From: Paramoeba atlantica
Taxonomy: Eukaryota > Discosea
Direction of reading: 5' to 3'
DNA length: 64,000 nucleotides
NCBI GenBank assembly: GCA_977017575.1
Contig: CDRNVI010000023.1
Location: 394,850-458,849 of the forward strand
The position numbers and the translations under genes are program-made. Shown here piece after piece: positions 54,169 to 63,880 of this stretch. Numbering within the stretch: the stretch's first letter is position 1; every line of letters starts with the position of its first letter. Under the pieces are notes generated by a model. It saw nothing but the letters and a program-made list of their open reading frames with translations. It was not told the origin of the DNA and did not search any database.

Positions 54169-56844
54169 ATGAAATACGTCATCATCACAGGTGGCGTTTG
54201 CAGTTCTCTTGGCAAAGGTGTCGCGACCTCTTCCTTGGGTGTTGTCCTGCAATCCTATGGTTATCACGTCACCGCGATTAAAATTGATCCCTACATCAAC
54301 GAGGATGCTGGACTGATGAGTCCCTTCGAACATGGCGAAGTTTATGTCCTAGATGACGGAGGCGAAGTGGATTTGGATTTGGGCAATTACGAACGCGCCC
54401 TGGGTCTTACCCTTGCAAGAGAAAACAACATCACCACAGGCAAGATTTATCGCCGGCTGCTCACAAAAGAGCGCAAAGGGGAGTATCTGGGAAAAACCGT
54501 TCAAGTCGTTCCGCATTTTACTACAGAGGTGAAGAGACACATAGAACGCGTATCTCGTATTCCCACGGATGGAAGCGAGGCGATACCGGATATTTGTTTA
54601 ATCGAGGTCGGAGGAACGGTAGGTGACATTGAGAGCATGCCTTTTCTCGAGGCGCTGCGTTTGATGAAGCATTCCCTTCCCGAGGACTCCTCGTTGGCCA
54701 TTCTCCATCTCAGTTATCTTCCCCGGCTGAGTGGGCAGAAAACAAAACCCACACAGCATTCCGTTCGTGCGCTACAAAGTTTGGGACTACAACCTCACCT
54801 TATTGCGTGCCGCTGTGACACTCCGGTCGAGACCGAGACGGCCGAAAAAATTGCCTCCCTTTGCAATGTTCGTCCCAGCGAGGTCATCTCTTTGCATAAC
54901 GTAGCTTCTCTCTATGAGGTTCCACTCATTCTTCACTCACAAAACATTGTCGAAAAACTGAGTCTACATTTAGGCCTACCCTCCGTAGCTACACGTCCCG
55001 TGCCCCTACCCTCCATACTCTCCGAGGTCTATTCCAACCTTTTATCCCCCGATTCTGCCCCCCAAGATACCAAAACCTCTTCTCTCTCCTTTCTTACAAA
55101 AGAACCACAAGAACAACAAAAGGAACGATCCTTACACGAACAACAACAACAACCTTCTGATACTTGTAGACATCCACAACAACAACAAACTCAACTCAAT
55201 CAACCACATGGTTACCCTCAACAAAACGTGACTCAACCACAACAACAAATTCAACACAACCAATCAAGTGGTTACCCTCAACAAGAAAAACAACAACAAC
55301 AACAAATTCAACACAACCAACCAAGCGGTTACCCTCAACAAGAACAACAACAAATTCAACCCAACCCACCAAGTGGTTACCCTCAACAAGAAAAACAACA
55401 ACAACAACAAATTCAACACAACCAATCAAGTAGTTACCCTCAACAAGAACAACAACAACAACAAACTCAACCCAACCAATCAAGTGGTTACCCTCAACAA
55501 GAAAAACAACGACAACAACAACAACAACAAATTCAACCCAACCCACCAAGTGGTTACCCTCAACAACAACAAGAACAACAACAACCAACACCACAACAGC
55601 CCCAACCCCCCCCTCTCCCCCCACGCACCCCCCCTCCCCTCCTACGCGCGTGGTCGCACCTCTTCCACGCGTCCCGCCTCCCCCCCACCCCCGCCCGCCC
55701 CCCCCTGCGCGTCGCGTTCGTCGGGAAGTACGTCACCCACGGCAGCGGACTCGCCACTGACACCTACTTCAGCGTCGTGAAGGCGCTGGAGCACGCCGCG
55801 CTGGCCTGCGGCCGCCCCCTGGAGCTGTGCTGGGTCGACGCGGAGGCCCTGGAGAGTGAGGACGGGGGCGGGGAAGGGGGGGGGAAGGGGGAAAGTAAAG
55901 CGGGAAAGGGACAAGGGGAACCGCTCGAATCCGTTTGCACCGGACAAGGCACCGTGCGGGAAAACGCGGAGAGGGTTTTGCTCTCGTGTGGTGGGGTTTT
56001 TATTCCTGGAGGGTTTGGCTCTCGTGGGGTTAATGGAATGATCCGTGCTGCGGAGTTGGCACGGACGAAAAAGATTCCCTATTTTGGGGTGTGTCTTGGA
56101 TTTCAAATCGCGCTGCTGGAGATGGCACGAAATGTGCTGCATATGGAAAATGCGGTCAGTGAGGAGTTTGACACGCCCTCGGGTGGGGTGGATGCGAAAA
56201 CAGATACAAACGGGGGAAAGGCAGGGAGTCACGCGGAACCGGGAAAACCAACGCATCATATTCTGAAATGGATGCCTGAGGTGGATCGAGAAACGATGGG
56301 TGCCAACATGCGCCTGGGAAGTCGTCGTGTGTTTTTTCCGGAGGCACTCCAGCAAAAGGATAAAATACTGTCTCCTATCGTGGAAACACAAACAATGAGT
56401 GAAGGCGTGTCCAAAAAGTCTGTGAATTCCAATTCGGAAAAGCTTTCTCAAGAATTTCAGGTCAAACAAGGGCGTGCCACTTCCTCACCACTCTCCATGT
56501 CTTTCCGCATGTACGGTTGTCAAAGAGTGATTCGCGAACGACATCGACATCGTTATGAGTTCAACACGGAGTACAAATCCGATTTCGAAAATTGTGCACA
56601 TGTGACGTTCCCCTCTATGGACCACACTGCTCAACGTATGGAAGGAATAGAGCTCAACTCTTCGGTGCATCCCTTCTTTCTAGCCGTGCAGTACCACCCG
56701 GAGTTCAAGTCCCGACCTTTTTCACCTTCTCCTCCCTTTTATTTGTTTATGAAAGCTGTTGCAGAAGGCCGTGACGGTGTGGATGGTCTGCTGCAGTGCT
56801 TGGGCAATACCCTTCCAGCAGAGCACTACCGCACATCTAAATAA
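54169..56844 (+). CDS. CTP synthase with repeat-derived Gln-rich linker
   Basis: 891 residues, against 550-600 usually. It makes CTP from UTP, ATP and glutamine. The synthetase domain (1-280) starts MKYVIITGGVCSSLGKGVAT and has INEDAGLMSPFEHGEVYVLD. The glutaminase domain has VFIPGGFGSRGVNGM, FGVCLGFQ with nucleophile Cys642, and AVQYHPEF with His843 and Glu845. All key residues are present, so the enzyme should be active. Between domains (about 305-490) lies a Gln/Asn-rich linker with repeated SGYPQQE units, coded by a minisatellite. Two smaller inserts fall in the glutaminase domain (about 560-590 and 670-770). Sequence shifts from C-rich (55590-55720) to G-rich (55855-56060) across the linker and domain start. 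Confidence 0.95.
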   Translation: MKYVIITGGVCSSLGKGVATSSLGVVLQSYGYHVTAIKIDPYINEDAGLMSPFEHGEVYVLDDGGEVDLDLGNYERALGLTLARENNITTGKIYRRLLTKERKGEYLGKTVQVVPHFTTEVKRHIERVSRIPTDGSEAIPDICLIEVGGTVGDIESMPFLEALRLMKHSLPEDSSLAILHLSYLPRLSGQKTKPTQHSVRALQSLGLQPHLIACRCDTPVETETAEKIASLCNVRPSEVISLHNVASLYEVPLILHSQNIVEKLSLHLGLPSVATRPVPLPSILSEVYSNLLSPDSAPQDTKTSSLSFLTKEPQEQQKERSLHEQQQQPSDTCRHPQQQQTQLNQPHGYPQQNVTQPQQQIQHNQSSGYPQQEKQQQQQIQHNQPSGYPQQEQQQIQPNPPSGYPQQEKQQQQQIQHNQSSSYPQQEQQQQQTQPNQSSGYPQQEKQRQQQQQQIQPNPPSGYPQQQQEQQQPTPQQPQPPPLPPRTPPPLLRAWSHLFHASRLPPTPARPPLRVAFVGKYVTHGSGLATDTYFSVVKALEHAALACGRPLELCWVDAEALESEDGGGEGGGKGESKAGKGQGEPLESVCTGQGTVRENAERVLLSCGGVFIPGGFGSRGVNGMIRAAELARTKKIPYFGVCLGFQIALLEMARNVLHMENAVSEEFDTPSGGVDAKTDTNGGKAGSHAEPGKPTHHILKWMPEVDRETMGANMRLGSRRVFFPEALQQKDKILSPIVETQTMSEGVSKKSVNSNSEKLSQEFQVKQGRATSSPLSMSFRMYGCQRVIRERHRHRYEFNTEYKSDFENCAHVTFPSMDHTAQRMEGIELNSSVHPFFLAVQYHPEFKSRPFSPSPPFYLFMKAVAEGRDGVDGLLQCLGNTLPAEHYRTSK
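55190..55600. repeat. Imperfect CAA-rich minisatellite in CTP synthase
   Basis: Seven to eight copies of a unit of about 45-60 bp: 'aattcaacacaaccaatcaa', 'gtggttaccctcaacaag' and a variable (caa)n run. The length differences lie in the CAA run and are multiples of three, so the frame is kept. Confidence 0.9.
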
Positions 56845-57477
56845 AAACCTGATATGATGAACAAAACAGAGAAAAAACATCGCAGAAATGTGCAAACTCA
56901 AAAAAAGCAGGACAATATCAATATGTATACATGTAGATACATGTAATTGTTTTCCAGAATTCCCTTTCCAATTTTTCCGAATCCCCCTTCCAATTAACGA
57001 AATTTACAGTACGGTGCTCGTAAATTTTTGTGAAACAAAAATGCCGTAAAACACAAATTTGTGAAATATTAAATCGTGAACAAATTTCGAAATGACGTCC
57101 AACCTTTTTTTATTTTTTTATGTTCTTTCTAGACTTTTTACGTATTTTTCAATGGGGGGCGTTGGAGAAATGATTTTTTTAAAATCTCTTGTGCAGAACT
57201 CGAGAAGTACGGCGACGAACACTGACCTGACTGAAGAGCAAAAGGACTGTATTTTCGCCAAAACACGTGGAACATTTAACGGACAATCTAAATCTAAATT
57301 TTGGTTAACACTCGAACTCAAAGCATTTCAATCCACAGAGTAGAACATACTGCCCCCCCCCGTTTAAGCGCACCTCGTTTTCCGTGACAAGTGCGCTTAA
57401 AAGGGGGAGGTCTGAATCACTACGTAAACAAAAATTAGCGCCGCTTCCCGAAGGAAGAAGGAAGAAGGACAAAAGAC
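56845..57477. other. Intergenic after the last host gene
   Basis: AT-rich. A short open frame at 57092-57343 (starting MTSNLFLFFYVLSRLFTYF) has no recognised content. A palindromic 'tatacatgtagatacatgta' lies near 56927-56946. At 57355-57410 'cgtttaagcgcac...gtgcgcttaaa' forms an inverted repeat next to C- and G-runs, similar in style to the other G-run palindromes. Confidence 0.45.
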
Positions 57478-57812
57478 GATGGTCATACAAACAACGATGG
57501 TCATGCAAACAACGACGGTCATACAAACAACGATGGTCATACAAACAACGATGGTCATACAAACAACGATGGTCATGCAAACAACGATGGTCATACAAAC
57601 AACGATGGTCGTAAAACAACGATGGACTTACAAAAAACGATGGTATTAAAAAAGACGATGGTTTTACACAAACCGATGGTCTTACAAAAGACAATCGACC
57701 TACAAAAGTTAATGGTTTTACAAAAAACGATGGTATTAAAAAAGACGATGGTCTTCCAAAAGACAATGGTATTAAAAAAGACGATGGTCTTACAAAAAAC
57801 GATGGTTTTCTC
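57478..57812. repeat. 18-bp minisatellite (block 1)
   Basis: Tandem 18-bp units, first 'catacaaacaacgatggt' (57484-57612), then the variants 'attaaaaaagacgatggt' and 'cttacaaaaaacgatggt'. Because 18 is divisible by three, frames are open on both strands; I do not call these genes. Confidence 0.93.
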
Positions 57813-58011
57813 TCTGGAGCGAATCAATTGTGGTTAAGGAACCACAATTTGGTGGCAAGAATCTGCAAGACCATTGTCGTTGTATTCATTTGTAAGTCTT
57901 GTGTACGTATTTAAGTTGGAAGCTACAAGCTGAAAGTTGTATTTCTCTACTTAAAACATTAAAAAAATTCAAAATTTTGAAAAATGCGAATTTTGCTTTA
58001 ATTTAACCCGA

Positions 58012-58176
58012 TGGTCTTACAAAAAACGATCGTCTTACAAAAAACGATGGTCTCATAAAAAACGATGGTCTCATAAAAAACAATGGTCTTACAAAAGACG
58101 ATGGTCTTACAAAAGACGAAGGTCTTACAAAAAACGATGGTCTTATAAAGAACGATGGTTTCATATAAACGACGAT
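58012..58176. repeat. 18-bp minisatellite (block 2)
   Basis: About nine tandem units of cttacaaaaaacgatggt and variants, separated from block 1 by about 200 bp of unrelated AT-rich sequence. Confidence 0.92.
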
Positions 58177-58870
58177 ATTTTTGTTGCGTCATCTTGGATG
58201 ACGTGGTGATGGAAGCCTGTACCGCACTTAAACATCCACTGTTTAAGGAATTTTTAATCTTTTTCCAGGCTCAGAACCAGAACCAAGGTAAAGCTCATAA
58301 ATTTTACTGAGGGAGATACTACTCCCTCGCTACCGTAGGTTAATTCGCCGTGCCCGATTTGTGGCCCGATTTCGTGCCCCATTTGTTGCCCGATTTCGTT
58401 TCACGTGAGTTTTCGAAAACAATGTTTACAAAGACGTATGAATCGAATTCAATGACAAGATCACTAATTTTTCAACAATTCCGATGTGTACCCCCTGCCC
58501 CCCCCCTTCCCACCAGGGTGATCATAGAATTTTTGAATTTCTGAAAAAATCTGAAAATTTATGGGCGAAAGTAAAAACATTTATTTTTCTCAAATCAATT
58601 CCTAGAGCGTTTTTTGAGAGTTTGGGGCCTGATATACCCTGTGTACGCTTTGGTTTCATTCGATATTTCTCCACCCTGTGCCAGTAATACACCTACAAAG
58701 GCCAAACTTTACCTGGAAGTGTGTGACACGCAAGGCCGTAGAGGAAGGAGGAGGCACAAGGCAAAAAGGCAGAACGCGGATCCTTTTGTCTTTTTGGCGC
58801 GGCGACGACGACTTCCTCGCGTGGGAAGCTGTAAGAGGTTCTAGGGAGCATGTTTCGATGGCTATGTAAC
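58177..58870. repeat. Duplicated non-coding module M (copy 1)
   Basis: Contains 'cgtgcccgatttgtggcccg', 'aatcgaattcaatgacaaga', a C-run with 'ccaccagggtgatcatag', and 'tgtgacacgcaaggccgtag'. The same blocks, in the same order or reversed, recur at 61880-62511 and 62700-63150. No coding content; these seem to be parts of a larger repeated element that also carries the 188-bp palindrome at its edge. Confidence 0.75.
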
Positions 58871-59058
58871 CCAGGCTAAAGTGGACGAGGGAGATACTAA
58901 AGGCACCTTTGGCAAACTACCACAAAACTGGAACGGTATCTCTCGGTTTGTAGAGCATTCTGATGTGGCCCAGGAATCTTTAACGGGAGATACTGTCCCA
59001 GTTTTGCGGTGGTTTGCCAAAGGTGCCCTGAGTATCTCCCTCGTCCACTTTAGCCTGG
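58871..59058. mobile_element. Foldback element, family 2 (188 bp)
   Basis: A near-perfect palindrome. Ends are CCAGGCTAAAGTGGACGAGG and its inverse CCTCGTCCACTTTAGCCTGG. Arms of about 70 bp enclose a loop with GAGCATTCTGATGTGGCCCA. A second full copy is at 62512-62699 and a half copy at 61785-61879. Non-coding MITE-like element. Confidence 0.9.
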
Positions 59059-59121
59059 CTTCTTTACAGTTTATTAAATAAAATACGAAGTTACAGTGAA
59101 GTATTCAAATACGAGTGGATA

Positions 59122-60024
59122 ATTTTCTTTTTTAGGCTCTTCGTTAAACGAGGTGGTTGCTTTCAACTTAGAAGTCACTCATGCTGCGCGCTTCGCGTTG
59201 AAAACTACCGCCGCGTTTAACGAAGAGCCTAAAAAAGAAAATTTAGCCTGGAAAACGGAAAGATTATAGCCAAAAATAGCCGAATTTCGGGTACAAATGG
59301 GGTCATTTTCGCATATTTTTGCTCTCAGAGCACTAAATCCGACATTTGCGCGTGGGAAATCACTCGCAGGCATGAATGAAAGCCTACCGAACGTATTAGG
59401 TAGAGAATGCGACTCCAACCATACCATTCTTTCGACACAAAAATGCCCCTTTAGGTCCGAAAAATACTTTTTCACCTTTTTTAGTCAAAAATGGGTCATT
59501 TTGGGGGGCGCACCACAGTTCGAAGAAGTGATACCTTGCGAAAACAACTGCGTAGAAAGCTAGTGTAGGTCCCAAACTATCAAAATACAATAGGCGAAAC
59601 GATTTTGGAAAAATATTTTTTTTGTCATTTTTTTCGCCAAGTTGAAATTTTTTTCAAAAACTTTTTTCCGAAAAAATCCGAACTTGGCGGACCCGTCCTG
59701 CGGATACGCGGGGGGGGTCACCCCCGGGTAGCGGGGTGGAAAATGCGCGCCAAGACCCCGGCTGCCCTTTCTGCGGTTTTTTTTCGAAAACTAATTTTTT
59801 CGAAAAAATTTGCTCGACCATGCCCCCCCCCTGGACCCCCCCATGGACCCCCCCATGGACCCCCATTTTTTTCAAATTTTTTTTTCAGTTTTGGACCACC
59901 GGAGCCCCCTTTTATATTTTTTTCTTCTATTATATTACTGTGTTCCCCTTTATATTTTCACTGTTTTTGTTCACTTTTTTTTCAATAATCGAGTGTAGAG
60001 CGGTAGTTTTACAACCACCGCAAT
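59122..60024 (+). mobile_element. Composite foldback element, family 1 (copy B)
   Basis: Almost identical to copy A at 12112-13027 over its whole length: hairpin 59122-59242, body, C-run tract (59820-59865; fewer units than copy A) and tail ending acaaccaccgcaat. The main difference is the number of 'ggaccccccc' units. High identity between distant copies points to recent activity or gene conversion. Confidence 0.9.
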
Positions 60025-60357
60025 ATTACGGTTATTTTTAATTACGGTTATTTTTAATTAAGATTATTTTTAGCCCCGAAAACAAATACTTTTTTTCATA
60101 TCTATCACCATCGACCTCACTTTCATACGAAACACAAACCTTTATAAAATGATCACAGACGAATCCAATGGCTTGGGCGCTTAAACGTTGCTCAAAACGT
60201 GTGTTCAAAAATTATTAATTTACGAGTGGATTATATTACGGTTAATTTAATTAAGATTAATTTTAGCCAAAAATAACCTAAAAAGCGTAATTAAATAATA
60301 CCGCAATTAAATATAACACTGTAATCGTTTTTGGGGGAAAAACTTCCCTTTTGAGCA
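60025..60357. other. AT-rich spacer with short repeats
   Basis: 'attacggttatttttaatta' occurs in tandem at 60025-60070, with a related 'attacggttaatttaattaa' near 60235. No gene. Confidence 0.5.
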
Positions 60358-61088
60358 AAATCGATGGTCCTATAAAAAAAGGTGGTCTTACAAAAACGGA
60401 TGGTTTGACACAAAACGATCGTCGTACAAAAGACGATGGTTTTACACAAAACGATCGTCTTACAAAAGACTATAGTCTTAGAAAAGACGATCGTCTTACA
60501 AAGTACCATGGTCTTACAAAAAACGATGGTCTTACACACAACGATGGTTTTACAAAAAACGATGGTCTTGTAAAAAACGATGGTCTTACAAAAAACGATG
60601 GTCTTATAAAAAACGATGGTCTTATAAAAAACGATGGTTTTACAGCAAACGATGGTCTTATAAAACAACGATTCTCTTACAAAGGACAATGGTCTTACCA
60701 AAGACGATGGTCTTACAAAAACGATCGTCTTATAAAAAACGATGGTCTTACAAAAAACGATGGTCTTACAAAAAACGATCGTCTTACAAATAACGATCGT
60801 CTTAGACAAAGACGATGGTCTTACACACAACGATGGTTTTATACAAAACGATCGTCTTACAAAAATCGATGGTCTTCGAAAAGACGATGGTCTTACAAAA
60901 ACCAATCGTCCAACAAAAAACGAAAGTCTTACAAAACCGATGGTCTTACAAAACCCGATGGTCTTACAAACAACGATGGTCATACTAACAACGATGGTCT
61001 TACAAAAAACGGTTGTCTTACAGAAAACAATCGCCTTACAAAAAACTATCGCCTTACAAAAAACGATCGTCTTACAAAAAACGAACAC
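60358..61088. repeat. 18-bp minisatellite (block 3, ~40 units)
   Basis: About 730 bp of tandem cttacaaaaaacgatggt-type units with scattered substitutions (gatggt/gatcgt; cttaca/cttata/tttaca). Open across almost the whole block on + (hexapeptide KNDGLT or related) and on minus (TIVFCK). This dual openness follows from the unit length and lack of stops in the unit, not from coding selection as far as I can see. Confidence 0.95.
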
Positions 61089-61172
61089 TAGGGGCCACAC
61101 TGGGCCACTCATTGCCCTGCATTGGGTCCATTGCGGTGGTTGTTTTATTAAGACCTTTATTAAGACCTTTAC

Positions 61173-61286
61173 CTTTTTTAGGCTCTTCGTTAAACGCGTT
61201 GGTAGTTTTCAACGCGAAGCGCGCAGCATAAGTGACTTCTAAGTTGAAAACAACCACCTCGTTTAACGAAGAGCCTAAAAAAGAAT
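61173..61286. mobile_element. Solo terminal hairpin, foldback family 1
   Basis: A complete palindrome: ttttttaggctcttcgttaa at the left, ttaacgaagagcctaaaaaa at the right, with the loop in the opposite direction to copies A and B. Directly upstream 'attaagacctttattaagac' is a short duplication. Confidence 0.8.
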
Positions 61287-61784
61287 TTTGGAAAAACAAT
61301 ATTTTTACCTTTTTTTGGGTCAAAGAAAAATCGGTCACCCCAAACATTTCGGAATTTTGACCTTGTTGGACCCCCCCTGCGCGTACCAGAGGGGGGGGGA
61401 GGAATTATTGCCGCGGCCTACTCTACTACTTCCCGGCGCTCGATTTTGAAAAGCAAAAAAATCGAAAAAAGAAATCGCGACCTATTCCGCCCCCCTGGAC
61501 CTCCCCAATGGACCCCTCCATGGACCCCCCCCTAGACGCCCCATTTTTTTCAATTTTTTTTCTGTTTTGGACCACCGGAGCCCCCTTTTATATTTTTTTC
61601 TTCTAAATCTTCTTTAATATAAACCCCCGCTTATTATTTTAGGCTCTTCGTTAAACGCGGTGGTTGTTTTCAACTTAGAAGTCGCTCATGCTGCGCGCTT
61701 CGCGTTGAAAAAAAATATATTTTTTGGCTTTCACCCATAATTTTTCAGTTTTTTTCTCAAAATCTCTGATGTGACGGATTCTGA
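61287..61784. mobile_element. Fragments of foldback family 1 body and hairpin
   Basis: 61480-61606 has C-run units and 'ggaccaccggagcccccttt', as in the tails of copies A and B. A hairpin cut after the loop follows at 61634-61712. Between them, 61287-61480 has no clear match. A scrambled copy. Confidence 0.65.
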
Positions 61785-61879
61785 TGTGACGGAAGAATCT
61801 TTAACGGGAGATACCGTACCAGTTTTGTGGTAGTTTTCCTAAGGTGCCTTTAGTATCTCCCTCGTCCACTTTAGCCTGG
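61785..61879. mobile_element. Half copy of foldback family 2
   Basis: It matches the right half of the 188-bp palindrome, from the loop ('gattctgatgtgac') to the end 'tccactttagcctgg'. The left arm is missing. Confidence 0.75.
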
Positions 61880-62511
61880 ATTCGTTTTTTCAAAATTTCA
61901 AAAATTGTTATGATCACCCTGGTGGGGATGGGGGGGGCAGGTACCCCCTGCCAGGGGGTACCCATCGGAATTGTTGAAAAACTAGTTATTTTTTCATTCA
62001 ATTCAATTCATACGTCTGCCTTTTTTCCTTGCGCCTCCTCCTTCCTCTACGGCCTTGCGTGTCACATACTTCCGGGTAAATTTTGGACTATGTAGGTGTA
62101 TTATCGGCACATGGTGGAGAAATATAGAATGAAATCAAAGAGTATACAGGTATAGAAGGCTCCAAACTCTCAAAAAACAGTCTAGGAGTTGATTTGGGAA
62201 AAATATTTTTTTTCGCTTTCACCCATAAATTTTTAGTTTTTTTTGCAAAATTTCAAAAATTGCTATGATCACCCTGGTGGGGAGGTGGGCGGGGCAGGGG
62301 GTACCCATCGGAATTGTTGAAAAACTAGTAATCTTGTCACTCAATTCGATTCATACGTCTTTGTAAACATTTTTTTCGAAAACTCACCTGAAACGATATC
62401 GGGCACGAAATCGGGCACGGCGCCTTCTGTCTTTTTCCCGCGGCGACGACGACTTCCTCGCGTGGGAAGGAGTAAAGCGCCCTAGGGAGCATGTTCGGAT
62501 GGCAATGTAAT
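61880..62511. repeat. Module M copies 2 and 3
   Basis: 61995-62180 is the reverse complement of 58610-58780 (for example 'ggccttgcgtgtcaca'). 61895-61985 and 62240-62350 are two copies, in the same direction as each other, of the 'atgatcaccctggtggg' block. No gene. Confidence 0.7.
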
Positions 62512-62699
62512 CCAGGCTAAAGTGGACGAGGGAGATACTAAAGGCACCTTTGGAAAACCACCTCGAAACTGGAACGGCATCTCCCGGTTTGTAGAGCATT
62601 CTGATGTGGCAAAAGGGTCTTTAACGGGTGATACCGTTCCAGTATCGAGGTGGTTTTCCAAAGGTGACTTTAGTATCTCCCTCGTCCACTTTAGCCTGG
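62512..62699. mobile_element. Foldback element, family 2 (second full copy)
   Basis: Same termini as the 58871 copy. Arms differ from it by a number of substitutions, but several are matched on both arms (for example 'aaaaccacctcga' and 'tcgaggtggtttt'), which keeps the palindrome intact. Confidence 0.9.
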
Positions 62700-63150
62700 A
62701 TTCGTCGTACCCGATTTGTGGCCCGATTTCGTGCCCGATTTGTGGCCCGATTTCGTGCCCGATATCGTTTCAGGTGAGTTTTCGAAAAAAATGTTTACAA
62801 AGACGTATGAATCGAATTGAGTGACAAGATTACTTGTTTTTCAACAATTCCGATGGGTACCACATGCCCCCCTCCCTCTCCACCAGGGTGATCATAGCAA
62901 TTTCTGAAATTCAAAAAAAAAACTGATTTATGGGTGGAAGTAAAAAAATATATTTTTCCCAAATACTAGAGCATTTTTTGAGAGGTTGGGGCCTGATATA
63001 CGTGTATACGCTTTGGTTTCATTCGATATTTCTCCACCCTGTTCCGGTAATATACCTACAAAGTCCACACTTTACCTGAAAGTGTGTGACACGCAAGGCC
63101 TTAGAGGAAGGAGGGGGCGCAAGGCAAAAAGGCAGAAGGCGGAGTTATAA
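62700..63150. repeat. Module M copy 4
   Basis: 'cccgatttgtggcccgattt' in tandem, the 'ccaccagggtgatcatag' block, and 'gtgacacgcaaggccttaga' match copy 1 in the same order. Flanked by family 2 on the left and G-run palindromes on the right. Confidence 0.7.
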
Positions 63151-63206
63151 AAGGTAACAGGCATAAAAGGTAATAGGCAAGGTACCTGTGACAAGATCAA
63201 CATACC

Positions 63207-63260
63207 TGTAACAAGATAACATCTTGTTACAAGGGGGGGTGTTATCCTGTAACACCCTCT
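63207..63260. repeat. Adjacent perfect palindromes with G-run
   Basis: TGTAACAAGAT-aac-ATCTTGTTACA (63207-63231) is directly followed by a G-run and GGGTGTTA-tcctg-TAACACCC. Similar in build to those at 45-68, 6680-6704 and 14345-14387. Confidence 0.75.
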
Positions 63261-63339
63261 ACCACATCTTGAAGTAATCCAATGGCTTAGGAATTTGGCT
63301 ACAATTTTTGCGAGGCCGATTCATAGTCTGAAGAGTCTT

Positions 63340-63600
63340 TCAGCTAACCCTCCCCCCCGCCTCCCCTTTCTGAGACTGAACATTTGTCAGTGTCTTTCTC
63401 CTGGTTTCTGGGTTAGGGGCAATTTTGCGTGACCATGCAATCTCCAATGTGTCTGCCTTCTCGTTGTGCTTGTTCCCATTGTGAGATCTAACTTTGCACA
63501 CGTAACACCTTGTGCCATGGGTGGAGGTGGCGGGGTGGCAAGAACTCAAAGTTTGAAGCACATGGTGCTCAGACGGCGAGTTCAAACCGCTCATCGCAAT
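63340..63600 (-). mobile_element. RNase H fragment of a probable non-LTR retrotransposon (LINE)
   Basis: A minus-strand ORF of 84 codons reads RCYVCKVRSHNGNKHNEKAD followed by TLEIAWSRK. The pattern H-x-G-x-x-x-N-E-x-A-D is the last conserved block of RNase HI domains as found at the C terminus of several LINE clades, including the trypanosome Ingi/L1Tc group. The upstream part of the domain is not recognisable in this frame, and no reverse transcriptase lies within the window. A cellular RNase H relic is the alternative. Confidence 0.55.
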
Positions 63601-63689
63601 ATTCCCGGCGGCCTCACTCTAAGAGACTAGGCTGAGAACCGACTAGGCCCCGTACTCGGAGGACCGTCCCGGACCCCCCCCTCAGGGAA

Positions 63690-63880
63690 CCAGCTCCCTT
63701 ACCCGGCTTACACCTCTTGGGTGAGCCGTGTTGACGTACAGTTCGTCGACGCAGCGTGTTGGCAACAGCACTTTGGTGCCGCCTTGGTCAAGCGGAAACT
63801 GGTAGAGGACGTCGGCCTCGGAACTTCCAAATCTGTCTGTGAAGGGTCTGGCTTGCCAGTGACCATCCGGAGCAATCCGG
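63690..63880 (-). other. Protein-like minus-strand stretch, possible retroelement fragment
   Basis: A minus frame reads GSSEADVLYQFPLDQGGTKV, then LPTRCVDELYVNTAHPRGV. It is loosely like a retroelement polyprotein segment but not assignable. It is close to the RNase H fragment and on the same strand. Confidence 0.25.

Noticed and set aside
60291-61112. Long open frames on both strands as protein genes
   Set aside because: They follow from an 18-bp stop-free tandem unit. There is no start context, domain or non-repeat part that argues for coding.
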